Assembly (NCBI GenBank): GCA_905480575.1
Contig: CAJQQZ010000016.1
Span: forward strand, 1-63,943
Source: an uncultured Alphaproteobacteria bacterium
GTDB lineage: Bacteria > Pseudomonadota > Alphaproteobacteria > UBA7985 > CAJQQZ01
Direction of reading: 5' to 3'
DNA: 63,943 nucleotides
The translations under genes were made by a program, and so were the position numbers. Shown piece after piece: positions 52,312-61,057 of this stretch. Under the pieces are notes generated by a model, which did no database searches, was not told the DNA's origin, and saw only the letters and a list, made by a program, of their open reading frames with translations. Within the stretch, counting starts at the first letter, position 1. Each line of letters begins with the position of its first letter.

Positions 52312-54558
52312 TCAAACAAAATCTATATGCTTGTTGAGCGGCAACTCGCGGTAGCGTTCACCGGTCAGATCGAAAATCGCATTGGCGAGTGCCGGGATCG
52401 AGGGCGGTGTGCCGGGTTCGCCGGCACCGCCCAGCCGGGCTTTGTTGGACAGGGTGGCGAATTCCATCTCCGGACATTGCACCATGCGCATGGCGTCATA
52501 GTCGGGGAAGTTGAACTGCTCTGCTTCACCGTCCTCAAACGTGATCTCCCCCATGATCGCAGAGGTCAAACCGTAGATTATGCCAGACATCATTTGAGCC
52601 TCGAAGTTCTGGGGGTCAATGACTTTGCCGGGATCGGCCACACACCAGACCTTGTCGATTTTGATCTCTCCGTCAATCTGGCTGACCTTTACGACCTGTG
52701 CCACGTAAGTGCCGAACGAGAGGGTGTGCGCGAAGCCCATGCCGCTGCCCGCATTGATCTTGGAGCCCCAGTTTGACATCTCTGCCACTTTCTCAACCAC
52801 TGCCTTTGCCACCGAGTGGTTGGCCATCAGCTGGAGACGCATTTCCACGGGGTCAACGCCGCGGTGATGGGCGATTTCGTCCAGGAAGCTCTCATGGAAA
52901 AAGCCACCAAAGGAGTTGCCGACTGAACGCCAGAAACCTACGGGCACGCCGACCTTTGCATTATAACCATAGACTCGGTAGTTCTCGATATCGATTGGCT
53001 GGTTATGAATGCCTTCTGTCAACTGAGGATCGGGCCCGCCGACAGGAAACCCGAGACGGCCCATCGCATCGTAGGTTGGCGAGGGGCTGGAGACCTTGGC
53101 ATCAAAGCCTTTCAAATTTTTGCTGCTATCGAAGTAGGCATTGAACCGTCCAAGTGCTATAGGGCGATAGAAATCATGGGTCATGTCTTCTTCGCGGGTC
53201 CAGGTCATTTTCACTGGTTTGCCTTTGACGGCATTGGCGAGCTTAGCGGCGTGGACCGCGGCGTCATATTCACCACGACGACCGAAACCACCACCCAGGA
53301 AAGTCGTGTGGACCTTGACCTGTTCTGTGTCCAGGCCCAGAGCCTCTGCCGCGAATTGCTCAACGATCCCAGGGGCTTGTGTACCTGTCCAGATTTCCGC
53401 GCTGTCACCGTTGACCAGGGCTGTCGCGTTCATAGGCTCCATGCAGGAGTGCGCGAGGAAGGGCGCGCGGTATTCCGCCGTGATGCCATCGGGGGCGTCG
53501 GCACTGGCTTTGACCACATCGCCGTCATCTCTGAGGGTGTTGAGAGGATCCAGGGAGAAGCCTTTCTCCAATGCTTCCCACATGCCGGCTTGGGTGGCGG
53601 GGTAGGGCGCACCGCCCCACTCAACCTCGATTGCATTGACGGCATTAAAAGCGCGCCACGTATTGTCGGCAATAACACCGACGCCGTCACCTAAATCAAC
53701 AACCTTGACGACACCCGGCATTTTCTTGGCTTCAGCGGCATCATAGGACCGCATTTTACCGCCGAGTTTCGGGTTGGTTCTGACGGAGGCATAGAGCATG
53801 TCGTCTAAGCGAACATCGATGCCGAACTCAGCCGTGCCTGTGGCCTTAGCGGGCATGTCGAGGCGCGGCATAGACTTGCCGAGGTACTTCCACTGCGATG
53901 GATCACGCAGAGGCACGGTCGCTGGGCGCGCGTCGGCGGCTTCCGATGCGATCTCACGGTAGTCCAATTTCTCACCATTGGCCGGATTGATGACTGCACC
54001 ATTTTCGGTCTTGAGGCTGGCGGCTTCCACGTCCCAGCGCTCAGCCGCCGCAGTCTTCAAGGCCTCCCGCGCGGAACAACCCGCCATGCGCATCTTGTCA
54101 ATGCCATCGATGGTGGCGGTGGAGCCACCCGTTAGCTGAATCGCGAGAATCTTGCCAAGCTTCTTCATGCCTGAGCGCAGGGTCTCGGCCAGGAAGGATT
54201 TGTCGAACTCGTTAAACGGCACCCCGGCGGCAAACATGGCATTGTTGTAGTAAGCCGACGCCGCGGGGCCGTGTTCAAACTTGACGCTTTCCCAAGCGAC
54301 ATCCAGCTCCTCAGCGACCATGGCGGCCAGTGTTGACTGAATGCCTTGACCCATCTCCGCGCGTGGCGTGATGATTGTAACACCGTCTTTGTTGATCAAA
54401 ACAAAAGGATTGAGCGTTGCATCACCCTCAGCCAGATCATCTAACAAGGGGTTGGCGTAAGGTTTTTTGTATGTGTAGACCCCAAAGGCGGCGCCACCAG
54501 CAACTGCAACAGAGCCGATGAGGAATGAGCGGCGTGCAATCGTTTTCAACTTGCCCAT
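52312..54558 (-). CDS. Molybdopterin subunit of xanthine dehydrogenase family (IorB type)
   Basis: 748 residues from the ATG at 54558, four bases after the small subunit's stop with GGAGGG just before; the longer open frame overlaps the small subunit and is spurious. ARRSFLIGSVAVAGG is a twin-arginine-type export signal. Moco-site motifs include PRAEMGQGIQSTLAAMVAEE, GGGFGRRGEYD and GAGEPGTPPSIPALANAI with the catalytic Glu. It resembles isoquinoline 1-oxidoreductase beta: a hydroxylase of an aldehyde or N-heterocycle passing electrons to [2Fe-2S] in the partner. Likely periplasmic. Substrate unknown. Confidence 0.9.
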   Translation of the reverse strand: MGKLKTIARRSFLIGSVAVAGGAAFGVYTYKKPYANPLLDDLAEGDATLNPFVLINKDGVTIITPRAEMGQGIQSTLAAMVAEELDVAWESVKFEHGPAASAYYNNAMFAAGVPFNEFDKSFLAETLRSGMKKLGKILAIQLTGGSTATIDGIDKMRMAGCSAREALKTAAAERWDVEAASLKTENGAVINPANGEKLDYREIASEAADARPATVPLRDPSQWKYLGKSMPRLDMPAKATGTAEFGIDVRLDDMLYASVRTNPKLGGKMRSYDAAEAKKMPGVVKVVDLGDGVGVIADNTWRAFNAVNAIEVEWGGAPYPATQAGMWEALEKGFSLDPLNTLRDDGDVVKASADAPDGITAEYRAPFLAHSCMEPMNATALVNGDSAEIWTGTQAPGIVEQFAAEALGLDTEQVKVHTTFLGGGFGRRGEYDAAVHAAKLANAVKGKPVKMTWTREEDMTHDFYRPIALGRFNAYFDSSKNLKGFDAKVSSPSPTYDAMGRLGFPVGGPDPQLTEGIHNQPIDIENYRVYGYNAKVGVPVGFWRSVGNSFGGFFHESFLDEIAHHRGVDPVEMRLQLMANHSVAKAVVEKVAEMSNWGSKINAGSGMGFAHTLSFGTYVAQVVKVSQIDGEIKIDKVWCVADPGKVIDPQNFEAQMMSGIIYGLTSAIMGEITFEDGEAEQFNFPDYDAMRMVQCPEMEFATLSNKARLGGAGEPGTPPSIPALANAIFDLTGERYRELPLNKHIDFV

Positions 54559-54562
54559 TGTC

Positions 54563-55018
54563 TTAACCCTCCATCTTAGAGGCGGCGGATTTGATCGCGG
54601 CCCGGATACGGGGGTAGGTGCCACAGCGGCAGAGGTTGCCCGACATGGCCTCATCGATTTCATCATCGCTGGGGTTTGGGCTAGTCTGGAGCAATGCCGC
54701 CGCCGACATGATCTGGCCGGACTGGCAATAGCCACATTGCGCGACCTGCTCTTCGATCCAGGCTTCCTGGATCGCTGCCAAGTTATCAGGTGTGCCGATG
54801 CCTTCGATGGTGGTGATTTCGCCCTCGACATCACCAACCGCCGTAGAACAAGAACGGATAGGTTCACCGTTCATATGAACCGTGCAAGCACCACAAGCGG
54901 CAACACCACAACCGAACTTTGTGCCGGTGTATCCCAACTCGTCTCTCAGGACCCAAAGCAACGGCATGTCCGCCTCCACTTCTATTTCGTGAGCTTTTCC
55001 GTTAATAGTCAGTTTCAT
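54563..55018 (-). CDS. [2Fe-2S] subunit of the IorAB-type oxidoreductase
   Basis: 151 residues. The plant-ferredoxin domain has [20 protein letters not shown], and the C-terminal helical domain [16 protein letters not shown]...[16 protein letters not shown], so eight Cys bind two [2Fe-2S] clusters. It hands electrons from the Moco subunit to an acceptor, typically a cytochrome. It is first in the operon, immediately before the Moco gene. The export signal of the large subunit would carry this partner with it. The promoter region holds two candidate operators. Confidence 0.93.
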   Translation of the reverse strand: MKLTINGKAHEIEVEADMPLLWVLRDELGYTGTKFGCGVAACGACTVHMNGEPIRSCSTAVGDVEGEITTIEGIGTPDNLAAIQEAWIEEQVAQCGYCQSGQIMSAAALLQTSPNPSDDEIDEAMSGNLCRCGTYPRIRAAIKSAASKMEG

Positions 55019-55044
55019 TGACGGCTCCTGGGCGCTATGCTGAT

Positions 55045-55096
55045 GTAATCAGTCGTTTACTAGCGTTGGGCTTTTGAAATGTCAACATTCGTTTAC
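55045..55096. promoter_or_regulatory. Two copies of a 16-base TetR operator candidate
   Basis: GTAATCAGTCGTTTAC at 55045-55060 and GTCAACATTCGTTTAC at 55081-55096 agree at 12 of 16 positions, and each has GT...AC dyad ends. They lie between the start of the [2Fe-2S] gene (55018) and the divergent TetR gene (55111), the usual place for TetR autorepression and control of a neighbour. Confidence 0.6.
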
Positions 55097-55110
55097 TTGA
55101 GTTAAAATCA

Positions 55111-55677
55111 TTGATTTGTAAGTCTAATAAACCCAGAAATGCCGATGCCACCAAGGAAGCGATCCTAGAGGCCGCACGCATCGCCTTTTCAGAAAAGGGC
55201 ATTGACGGTGTGGGCGTGCGCGAGATTGCAGAGGCCGCCGGTTGCAACGCGGCGCTGGTTAACCGTTACTTCGGCGGCAAGGAGCAGCTCTTTGCGGCGG
55301 CCCTTGTCGGTGCCTTTGATATGAGCCAGCTGTTGGAATTGCCAAAGGACCAATTTGCGGAGGCCATGGCGGCTTACATGGTGAGCAAGCGCACCGAGCA
55401 TAAGACCTTTGATCCCATGTTCCTGGCTTTGCGGTCAATCTTTAACCCAAGTGCGATGGAGCTGGTGCGCCAAGAGATCCAAACCCATGTGACAGACGTT
55501 TATGCGTCATGGCTGGACGGCGAAAACCGCCAGCTGCGCGCGGCGATGATCGGCTCGCTCTTTGCCGGTTTCTACCTGTCTCGTTTCGTGATGTGCAGCG
55601 AGAGCATGGGCTTTGAGCATGACGAGACCTTGGCACCTCTGTTGGCTAAGACGTTGCAGATTTATGTTGAGGGGTAA
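55111..55677 (+). CDS. TetR family transcriptional regulator
   Basis: 188 residues from TTG at 55111; no in-frame ATG precedes the DNA-binding domain. Residues 8-55 (ATKEAILEAARIAFSEKGIDGVGVREIAEAAGCNAALVNRYFGGKEQLF) are the TetR helix-turn-helix by position and key residues. The rest is the helical ligand domain. It faces the IorAB-type operon and probably represses it until an aldehyde or heterocycle binds. Confidence 0.9.
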   Translation: MICKSNKPRNADATKEAILEAARIAFSEKGIDGVGVREIAEAAGCNAALVNRYFGGKEQLFAAALVGAFDMSQLLELPKDQFAEAMAAYMVSKRTEHKTFDPMFLALRSIFNPSAMELVRQEIQTHVTDVYASWLDGENRQLRAAMIGSLFAGFYLSRFVMCSESMGFEHDETLAPLLAKTLQIYVEG

Positions 55678-55721
55678 GTTGTTAAGTTTTCCAAAGAATC
55701 GCAAGAGATCTTGAATTTTTC

Positions 55722-55761
55722 TTTCTCAGGATGTATATTGTATTAAATATTTCTTGAGAAA
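55722..55761. promoter_or_regulatory. Inverted repeat at the RES-Xre promoter
   Basis: TTTCTCA (55722) and TGAGAAA (55755) form a perfect 7-bp inverted repeat around the AT-rich TGTATATTGTATTAAATAT, which contains a likely -10 box. It ends nine bases before the antitoxin ATG, as an autoregulated antitoxin operator would. Confidence 0.5.
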
Positions 55762-55770
55762 GGATGACTC

Positions 55771-56151
55771 ATGGCAATAGCACAGATAGAACGGGAGCTG
55801 CCGGACCGTTCCGAAGTTGTTGGGAAGGCCGTTCTTCGGTCCGCTGAGTTACTTGGACTAAGTGCGGCACAGCTTGGCAAAGCTGTTGGGCTGAGCGAGG
55901 CATCCGTTTCGCGGTTAAAGTCTGGCACTTTCCGACTTGAAGTCGGCAGTCCTGCCTATGAATTGTCGCTCTTTGTTATACGGGTGTTTCGCTCCCTCGA
56001 TTCCATCGTTGGCGGTGATAAGGATGTGGCGCAATCATGGATGAAGAATAAAAACTCTGTTCTGGGCGCGCGGCCTTGCGAGATGATCACATCTCTGCCG
56101 CGATTGGTTGATCTGGTAAACTACCTCGATAGTCGCCGAGCTCTTGTCTAA
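55771..56151 (+). CDS. Xre/MbcA/ParS-type antitoxin
   Basis: 126 residues. An Xre-like DNA-binding start (LGLSAAQLGKAVGLSEASVSRLKSG at about 28-52) precedes the toxin-binding domain (DUF2384), visible as SLFVIRVFRSLDSIVGGDKDVAQSWMKNKN and PCEMITSLPRLVDLVNYLD. It neutralises the RES toxin encoded next and probably represses the operon. Its stop overlaps the toxin start by eight bases. GAGAAAGGAT gives a good ribosome site. Confidence 0.88.
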   Translation: MAIAQIERELPDRSEVVGKAVLRSAELLGLSAAQLGKAVGLSEASVSRLKSGTFRLEVGSPAYELSLFVIRVFRSLDSIVGGDKDVAQSWMKNKNSVLGARPCEMITSLPRLVDLVNYLDSRRALV

Positions 56152-56905
56152 GGACGACCTGCCAGAATTCAATCAACATTTCCGCCGGTGCGCCGGGCGC
56201 TGTTGGCGCGTGGTAGAGGCTCAGCATATTACATCGACCCTCAAACTCGTCGATAACCTAGATGAACAATCCGTGCTGGAGGAAGCGCTAGAGGGATCCA
56301 AGCCGTTGATACCGGCGGACTGTCAGCATCTCTGTTATCTCTTTGCCGGACCATTTCGCTATGGAGCAATCTATCCTCATGGTTCTCGCTTTAGGAGAGC
56401 AGGCTTCACTGCTGGGGTTTATTACGCTTCGGAGCAGTCTTCGACGGCCATTGCAGAAGTAATATTCTACCGGATGCTGTTCTTTATTGAGTCGCCCGCA
56501 ACACCTTGGCCTGCGAATGCTACTGATTATTCAGCGATCGAGGCGGCTTTTCAAACCACGACGATGATCGATCTGACCAACGAACCCTACTTGAGCAGGC
56601 TTAGTGATTGGACTGATCACAATTCTTATGGGGCTTGCCAGGATTTGGCAGATAAGATCCGGGAAGCAGGCGGGGACGTCATTCGCTATTCGTCCGTTCG
56701 TGATCCACAGCGCGGGAAGAACTTGGCGCTTCTGTCTGGGCAAGTGTTCGCAAAGGCGGATCCGGTCGGTCAAGAAAGCTGGCGCATCAAACTCAGCAAC
56801 CAAGGGGCGGTCGCCATTCGTGATTTTCCTCGCCTACAGTTTGAGTTTCCCTGGTCGGATTTTGACGACGATAATCGCTATAATGAAGATCTGTTAAGGC
56901 GGTAG
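56144..56905 (+). CDS. RES-domain toxin (NAD-degrading by family)
   Basis: 253 residues from TTG at 56144, inside the antitoxin end. The RES core has CWRV at the start, LFAGPFRYGAIYPHGSRFRRAG and YYASEQSSTAIAEVIFYR (Arg, Tyr and Glu-Ser positions), and ends in a region with NLALLSGQVF. RES toxins consume NAD+ and arrest growth until the Xre-type antitoxin is restored. Length is within the family range and all obvious core residues are present, so the pair looks functional. Confidence 0.88.
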   Translation: MSKDDLPEFNQHFRRCAGRCWRVVEAQHITSTLKLVDNLDEQSVLEEALEGSKPLIPADCQHLCYLFAGPFRYGAIYPHGSRFRRAGFTAGVYYASEQSSTAIAEVIFYRMLFFIESPATPWPANATDYSAIEAAFQTTTMIDLTNEPYLSRLSDWTDHNSYGACQDLADKIREAGGDVIRYSSVRDPQRGKNLALLSGQVFAKADPVGQESWRIKLSNQGAVAIRDFPRLQFEFPWSDFDDDNRYNEDLLRR

Positions 56906-56931
56906 TTTGGTATTAGAAAAGGGAGTCTAGC

Positions 56932-57693
56932 ATGACCTGCACGCATTCACTTCATAAAGACAAAGTGGCGCTGATCGCTGGTGGCGGAGGTGGTATGGGG
57001 CTGCAGACTGCTTTGGACTTGTTGAAAGCTGGCGCTCGAGTGTGGGTTTTGGATATGAAGCCGGAACCGCATGAGTTGAAGGAGCAGGACAGGGCGCATT
57101 ACTTTCAGGGCGACGCAACCGATCAGACACAGCTCGATAGGCTTTTTGCCGACATCGAAGCGAAAGCAGGGCATCTCAACTATCTGGTCAATACAACAGG
57201 AGTGCTCTGGTTTGATCGCGATAAATCGTTTCTTGAGATCGATATGGACGTTTGGGACCAGGTTTATGAGATCAATCTCAAGTCTTTGGTTTTGACGACC
57301 AAGGGCGCGGTTCCGCTCATGCGAAAAGCAGGTGGAGGGGCCATGGTTCATATTTCCTCTATCGACGCTTTATCCGGGGATGCAGCACCGCAAGACGCTT
57401 ACGGCTCTGCTAAAGCGGCGCTAATACGTTTCTCCAAATCAGTGGCGGTCCAGTGTGCGAAAGATGGCATAAGGTCGAACACGATCCTTCCGGGTGGTGT
57501 TCACACTTCTATGCAGGAGCGCTGGGATCTTGATCCATCGAAGAAAGAGGCGTTGGCAAACTTCGTGCCGCTGGGTCGGGTCGGGGTGGCTCAAGATATC
57601 GCAAATGCCATTCTCTTTCTGCTTTCTGACAAGGCCTCATACATCACCGGCACAGAACTGGTCATTGATGGCGGCATTCGCGCTTTACCATAA
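56932..57693 (+). CDS. SDR family oxidoreductase
   Basis: 253 residues, classical SDR. The cofactor loop is AGGGGGMG (about 17-23), NTTG at 87-90, the catalytic Asn115, Ser143 in HISSIDALSG, and Tyr157/Lys161 in YGSAK. The C-terminal YITGTELVIDGG is typical. It reduces a ketone or oxidises an alcohol with NAD(P). DMKPE after the second strand (Asp41) suggests NAD preference. It follows the RES gene after 26 bases but is probably transcribed with its own promoter. Substrate unknown. Confidence 0.88.
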   Translation: MTCTHSLHKDKVALIAGGGGGMGLQTALDLLKAGARVWVLDMKPEPHELKEQDRAHYFQGDATDQTQLDRLFADIEAKAGHLNYLVNTTGVLWFDRDKSFLEIDMDVWDQVYEINLKSLVLTTKGAVPLMRKAGGGAMVHISSIDALSGDAAPQDAYGSAKAALIRFSKSVAVQCAKDGIRSNTILPGGVHTSMQERWDLDPSKKEALANFVPLGRVGVAQDIANAILFLLSDKASYITGTELVIDGGIRALP

Positions 57694-57827
57694 ATTACCA
57701 AATCGGTAAATAATAGTAGACAAAAGGGCCGGTTTCGGCTATAGATGGTGATAGTTTGAGAATCGTTTGACTTCTCCCATGGGTCGACGCCTCTCGCTTT
57801 CCCCATTTTCTGTTTTCAGGTTAATCG

Positions 57828-58265
57828 TTGAAACCACTCCTATCAGAGCGGCAAGAAGCTTTCACGCGTGCGGTGGTCAGAGGGCTTGATCCTGTTCAGG
57901 CCTTTCGTGATGCAGGTTACAGCGGTGGCCCGGCAAAGGCCGAGCGCCTGCTACATCTGCCACGTATTCAAGAGCGGTTGGAGGAACTGAAGCAAGAGGC
58001 TCCAGAGGAACAGATCCCAGAAGCGACATCCGACCCGCCTCTTACCAACGACCCCTACGAGACCATCTTCCACGCCGCGCTCGCCGAAAAGAAATACGGC
58101 GACGCCCTCAGGGCCCAACAAGCCCGCGAAGCCAAAAGCAAAAGCGGCGATGTCGCTTTCCAACCCATCGACTTACAACGTTTGAACGAGGCTCAGCGCA
58201 AAGCCCTGCGCGGCCATATAGAGGCTGCCTTCACGCTGCTTGGGTTACGACCAGAAGATTTGTAA
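57828..58265 (+). CDS. Phage small-terminase-like protein (TerS)
   Basis: 145 residues from TTG at 57828 with a CAGG box. The start LSERQEAFTRAVVRGLDPVQAFRDAGYSGGPAKAERLLHLPRIQERLEEL is the DNA-binding part of small terminases. An acidic linker and a basic C-terminus (PIDLQRLNEAQRKALRGHIEA) follow. It would recognise phage DNA and load it onto the large terminase. The next phage gene is interrupted by an unrelated hydrolase gene. Confidence 0.75.
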   Translation: MKPLLSERQEAFTRAVVRGLDPVQAFRDAGYSGGPAKAERLLHLPRIQERLEELKQEAPEEQIPEATSDPPLTNDPYETIFHAALAEKKYGDALRAQQAREAKSKSGDVAFQPIDLQRLNEAQRKALRGHIEAAFTLLGLRPEDL

Positions 58266-58308
58266 GCGACGGTTGATTGCCTGGTACAGCTTGCGCTAAG
58301 GTTGAGCA

Positions 58309-58974
58309 ATGCGTGATCATGAAGCTCAGCCCAACATCGTTCTTCTTCCTGGTTTGGACGGCACGGGGATTTTGTTGGAGGAGCTCGCAAGCAAGCTCGC
58401 TGAGAATTTTGATGTCACTGTGATCACCTACCCCATGGATGCAAGCCTGGGGTACAAGGAGTTGACGGCGTTGGTTCGAGCCCAACTGCCGGATAAGCCT
58501 TTCATTCTATTGGGTGAATCTTTCTCCGGCCCCATCGCCATAGAACTTGCTGTGCAAGAAAAAGAGCGGATGGCGGGGTTGGTTCTGGCGGCAACCTTTG
58601 CGAAAGCACCCAAACCTCGGTTCTTGACGCCACTGATCTCCCTTTATCACTCTGCGCTGGCACCGGCTTGGCTGTCGCGCGCCTTGTTGCTTTCTGGTTT
58701 TGGTGACAATGTTTTGTCGAGAAAGTTGCAGACCGTCCTGACCTCTCTGCCAGACGCCGTCGTGCGCAAACGCTTGCGCGAGGTGATGGCGGTCGACAAG
58801 ACCGAATTCCTGCACCAAATCGAATGCCCAACTCTTTACTTTAGCGGCAAGAAAGATCGCCTGATCGGCGCTAAACCAGCTGAGCTGATCCAAAATAAAG
58901 TGCCCAATTGCCAGGCCCAAACGTTGGATGCACCCCATATGCTGTTGGCTACTCGTGTGGATGTCCGCGCCTGA
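58309..58974 (+). CDS. Alpha/beta hydrolase, C-terminally truncated at the terminase junction
   Basis: 221 residues from an ATG with AAGGTTGAG before it. VLLPGLDGTGILLEELA, the nucleophile elbow LLGESFSGPIAIELA (Ser in GESFSG) and the Asp region FSGKKDRLIG mark the fold; the catalytic His is in LDAPHMLLA. The protein stops about eight residues after that His, where family members go on 15-20 more with an A-x-x-I-x-x-F helix. The truncation coincides with the first recognisable terminase codons, so the end was probably replaced. Confidence 0.75.
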   Translation: MRDHEAQPNIVLLPGLDGTGILLEELASKLAENFDVTVITYPMDASLGYKELTALVRAQLPDKPFILLGESFSGPIAIELAVQEKERMAGLVLAATFAKAPKPRFLTPLISLYHSALAPAWLSRALLLSGFGDNVLSRKLQTVLTSLPDAVVRKRLREVMAVDKTEFLHQIECPTLYFSGKKDRLIGAKPAELIQNKVPNCQAQTLDAPHMLLATRVDVRA

Positions 58975-60224
58975 TCATTAATGTGCCGCCGCGCTATGGC
59001 AAGACAGAGCTGGCCGTGCGCTTGTTCATGGCTTGGTCCTTGGCGCTTAATCCTAAGGCACGGTTCCTGCACCTCTCGTATTCTGACGACTTGGCCTTGG
59101 AGAACTCTGCCGCCACGCGAGAGATCCTGCGCTCTGATGCCTTTCAACGGCTGTGGCCGATCAAACTGAAGGACGCGACCAAGTCGAAAAAGAAGTGGGC
59201 GACAGAGGCGGGCGGTGGCATTTATGCGGCGTCCGCCGGTGGAGCCGTGACGGGATTTGGTGCCGGTTCGACGGTGCCAGACTTAGACGATCAGGGCAGG
59301 GTCTTGTTTGGTGGTGCTGTGATCATTGATGATCCGCTGAAACCCGAAGATGCATTTTCTGAATCCATCCGTAATCGAGTGAACCGTCGCTTTCATTCCA
59401 CCATTCTTTCCAGACTGAACGCGCGCGATACGCCGATCATTTTGATCATGCAACGCCTGCACGAACAAGACCTCTCTGGCTACTTGTTGGACCAAGAGTT
59501 CGAGGATTGGCATCAGCTCAAGTTGCCAGCTCTGGATGACGACAGCGAGCAACCACTCTGGCCCGAACGGCATTCAAAAGATGAGCTCCGCCGGATCGAG
59601 CGCGCCGACGCTTATGCCTTCGCCGCACAGTATCAACAGCAGCCGGTGAAGCTTGGCGGCAGTCTGTTCAAAGACAGCTGGTGGCAGTTCTATGAGCACA
59701 AACCTGGCAATTTGGTCTGGCGTGCGATCTACGCCGATACTGCTCAGAAAACCGGTGAAGCCAATGACTATTCGGTTTTTCAATGTTGGGGATTTGGTGA
59801 GGATGGCCGGGCCTATTTACTTGATCTCATCCGTGGCAAATGGGAAGCGCCGGAATTGGAAGTTCAAGCCATGGCGTTTTGGAACAAACACCGCACCAAC
59901 GACCCCCGACAACCCGCACCGCTTCGCAAGTTTGTGGTCGAGGATAAAGTCAGTGGCACGGGCTTGTTACAAAAACTGGCCCGCGAAGGTTTGCCAATCG
60001 AGGGATTGCAACGCGCGCGAGACAAGCTGACCCGAGCCATGGATGTTGTCGGCTTTGTTTCATCGGGCCAGGTGTTCTTGCCATCTGATGCGCCTTGGCT
60101 TTCTGACTACTTGCAGGAGTTAAGACAGTTTCCGCAAGGCCGATATGATGACCAGGTTGATCCAACGTTGGACGCCCTTGCCGATATGCTGGGCGGCGGG
60201 CAGAGCCTCTATGATTTGCTTTGA
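58962..60224 (+). pseudogene. Large terminase (TerL) lacking its N-terminus
   Basis: The terminase frame is recognisable from CPRLIINVPPRYGKTELA (Walker A) on. Walker B is VIIDDPLKPED, and the nuclease domain has YADTAQKTGEANDYS, VVEDKVSGTG and YDDQVD. About 60-80 residues that normally precede Walker A are missing; upstream of 58962 the frame runs antiparallel to nothing but the hydrolase gene's alternative frame. A start within it would lack a ribosome site. The protein would otherwise pump phage DNA. No portal or head gene follows, so it is a remnant. Confidence 0.75.
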
Positions 60225-60250
60225 GTGGAGTTGGAAATTGGCACGGTTTC

Positions 60251-60445
60251 AACTCAGACACTTTCCCGGACGAACGAAGTGGGATTTGGGACCTTTGAAG
60301 GCTGAGCACGGCAGGTGAGAGATCTTTGGTCAAGCCAAGGATGACGTTTTGGGGCAGGCGGTTCCACTTGATCTCTTGTTGCTTCTTTGCTGCGACGTCA
60401 TTCTGGAATCCTCAACGAGGATATCCAGGATCTGTGGACGACAGT
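60251..60445. repeat. Composite of repeat families after the terminase
   Basis: An inverted family B segment (TCCCGGACGAACGAAGTGGGA), then GATCTTTGGTCAAGCCAAGGATGACG and CGACGTCATTCTGGAATCCTC...GGATATCCAGGATC, facing halves of GTCAT repeats. The gap 60225-60566 has no gene. Confidence 0.65.
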
Positions 60446-60566
60446 GCACCAGAGGTGAGAGACCCCGGATGCCTTGCAAGCTTCGGGGCATGTCTTTTCT
60501 CCTTTCCCAGCTTCAATTTGAATATTCCCTAAACGAGCCTTGTAATTAGGAAGGTTGAACGCGTCG

Positions 60567-61052
60567 ATGACATCTCCGGTACGCATGGCGCTCATGCTGT
60601 TCTATGCCAGCTCCCTACTGAATTTGATTCTGGCCTTTGGCGTTATGCTGTCTTGGAATGCCAGTGGGGGTGAAAGCGACTATGACGCGATTGCGGTTGG
60701 TGTCACGGCGCTGGAAATCTTGCTCGCGATTGTCGCCGGTGGGGGGTATTGGCTGGTCAGGGGTGCCGCGATCCGGTCGTCGGAGCGGGAAACCAGAGCA
60801 GAGCTGGCCAGGACCCTGCCAGGTCAATTGGAAACGCAGCTGACCAACCGTTTGAATCACCTCTTGCCGTCGCTTGTGAAAGCAGAGTTAGAGCGCATTG
60901 TGCCGCCTGCCGTCGCGCGCCAGTTGGGCCGACTGGAGGACGCGGTATTGATGCGCCTCCTCGACGAATTGTTTGACCGTGGATTGATTGATGATCTGGA
61001 CCGAGACTGGGGACAGTCTGTTGATCCAGACGCAGAAGAAAAAGAGAATTGA
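60567..61052 (+). CDS. Two-helix membrane protein with a helical C-terminal domain
   Basis: About 161 residues from the ATG at 60567 (AGGAAGG box 12 bases before; a TTG at 60555 is the alternative). Two membrane helices (ALMLFYASSLLNLILAFGVML and AVGVTALEILLAIVAGGGYW) precede a charged helical region ending in acidic residues. No family recognised. Its stop lies 5 bases before the ImmA-like start, so the pair form an operon. Confidence 0.65.
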   Translation: MTSPVRMALMLFYASSLLNLILAFGVMLSWNASGGESDYDAIAVGVTALEILLAIVAGGGYWLVRGAAIRSSERETRAELARTLPGQLETQLTNRLNHLLPSLVKAELERIVPPAVARQLGRLEDAVLMRLLDELFDRGLIDDLDRDWGQSVDPDAEEKEN

Positions 61053-61057
61053 GATAT

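Noticed and set aside
53005-53694. Plus-strand open frame (229 codons)
   Set aside because: It is antisense to the molybdopterin subunit and lacks recognisable features.
54559-54867. 103-codon upstream extension of the molybdopterin subunit
   Set aside because: It overlaps the [2Fe-2S] gene in another frame, and the Tat-type signal begins at the 54558 start.
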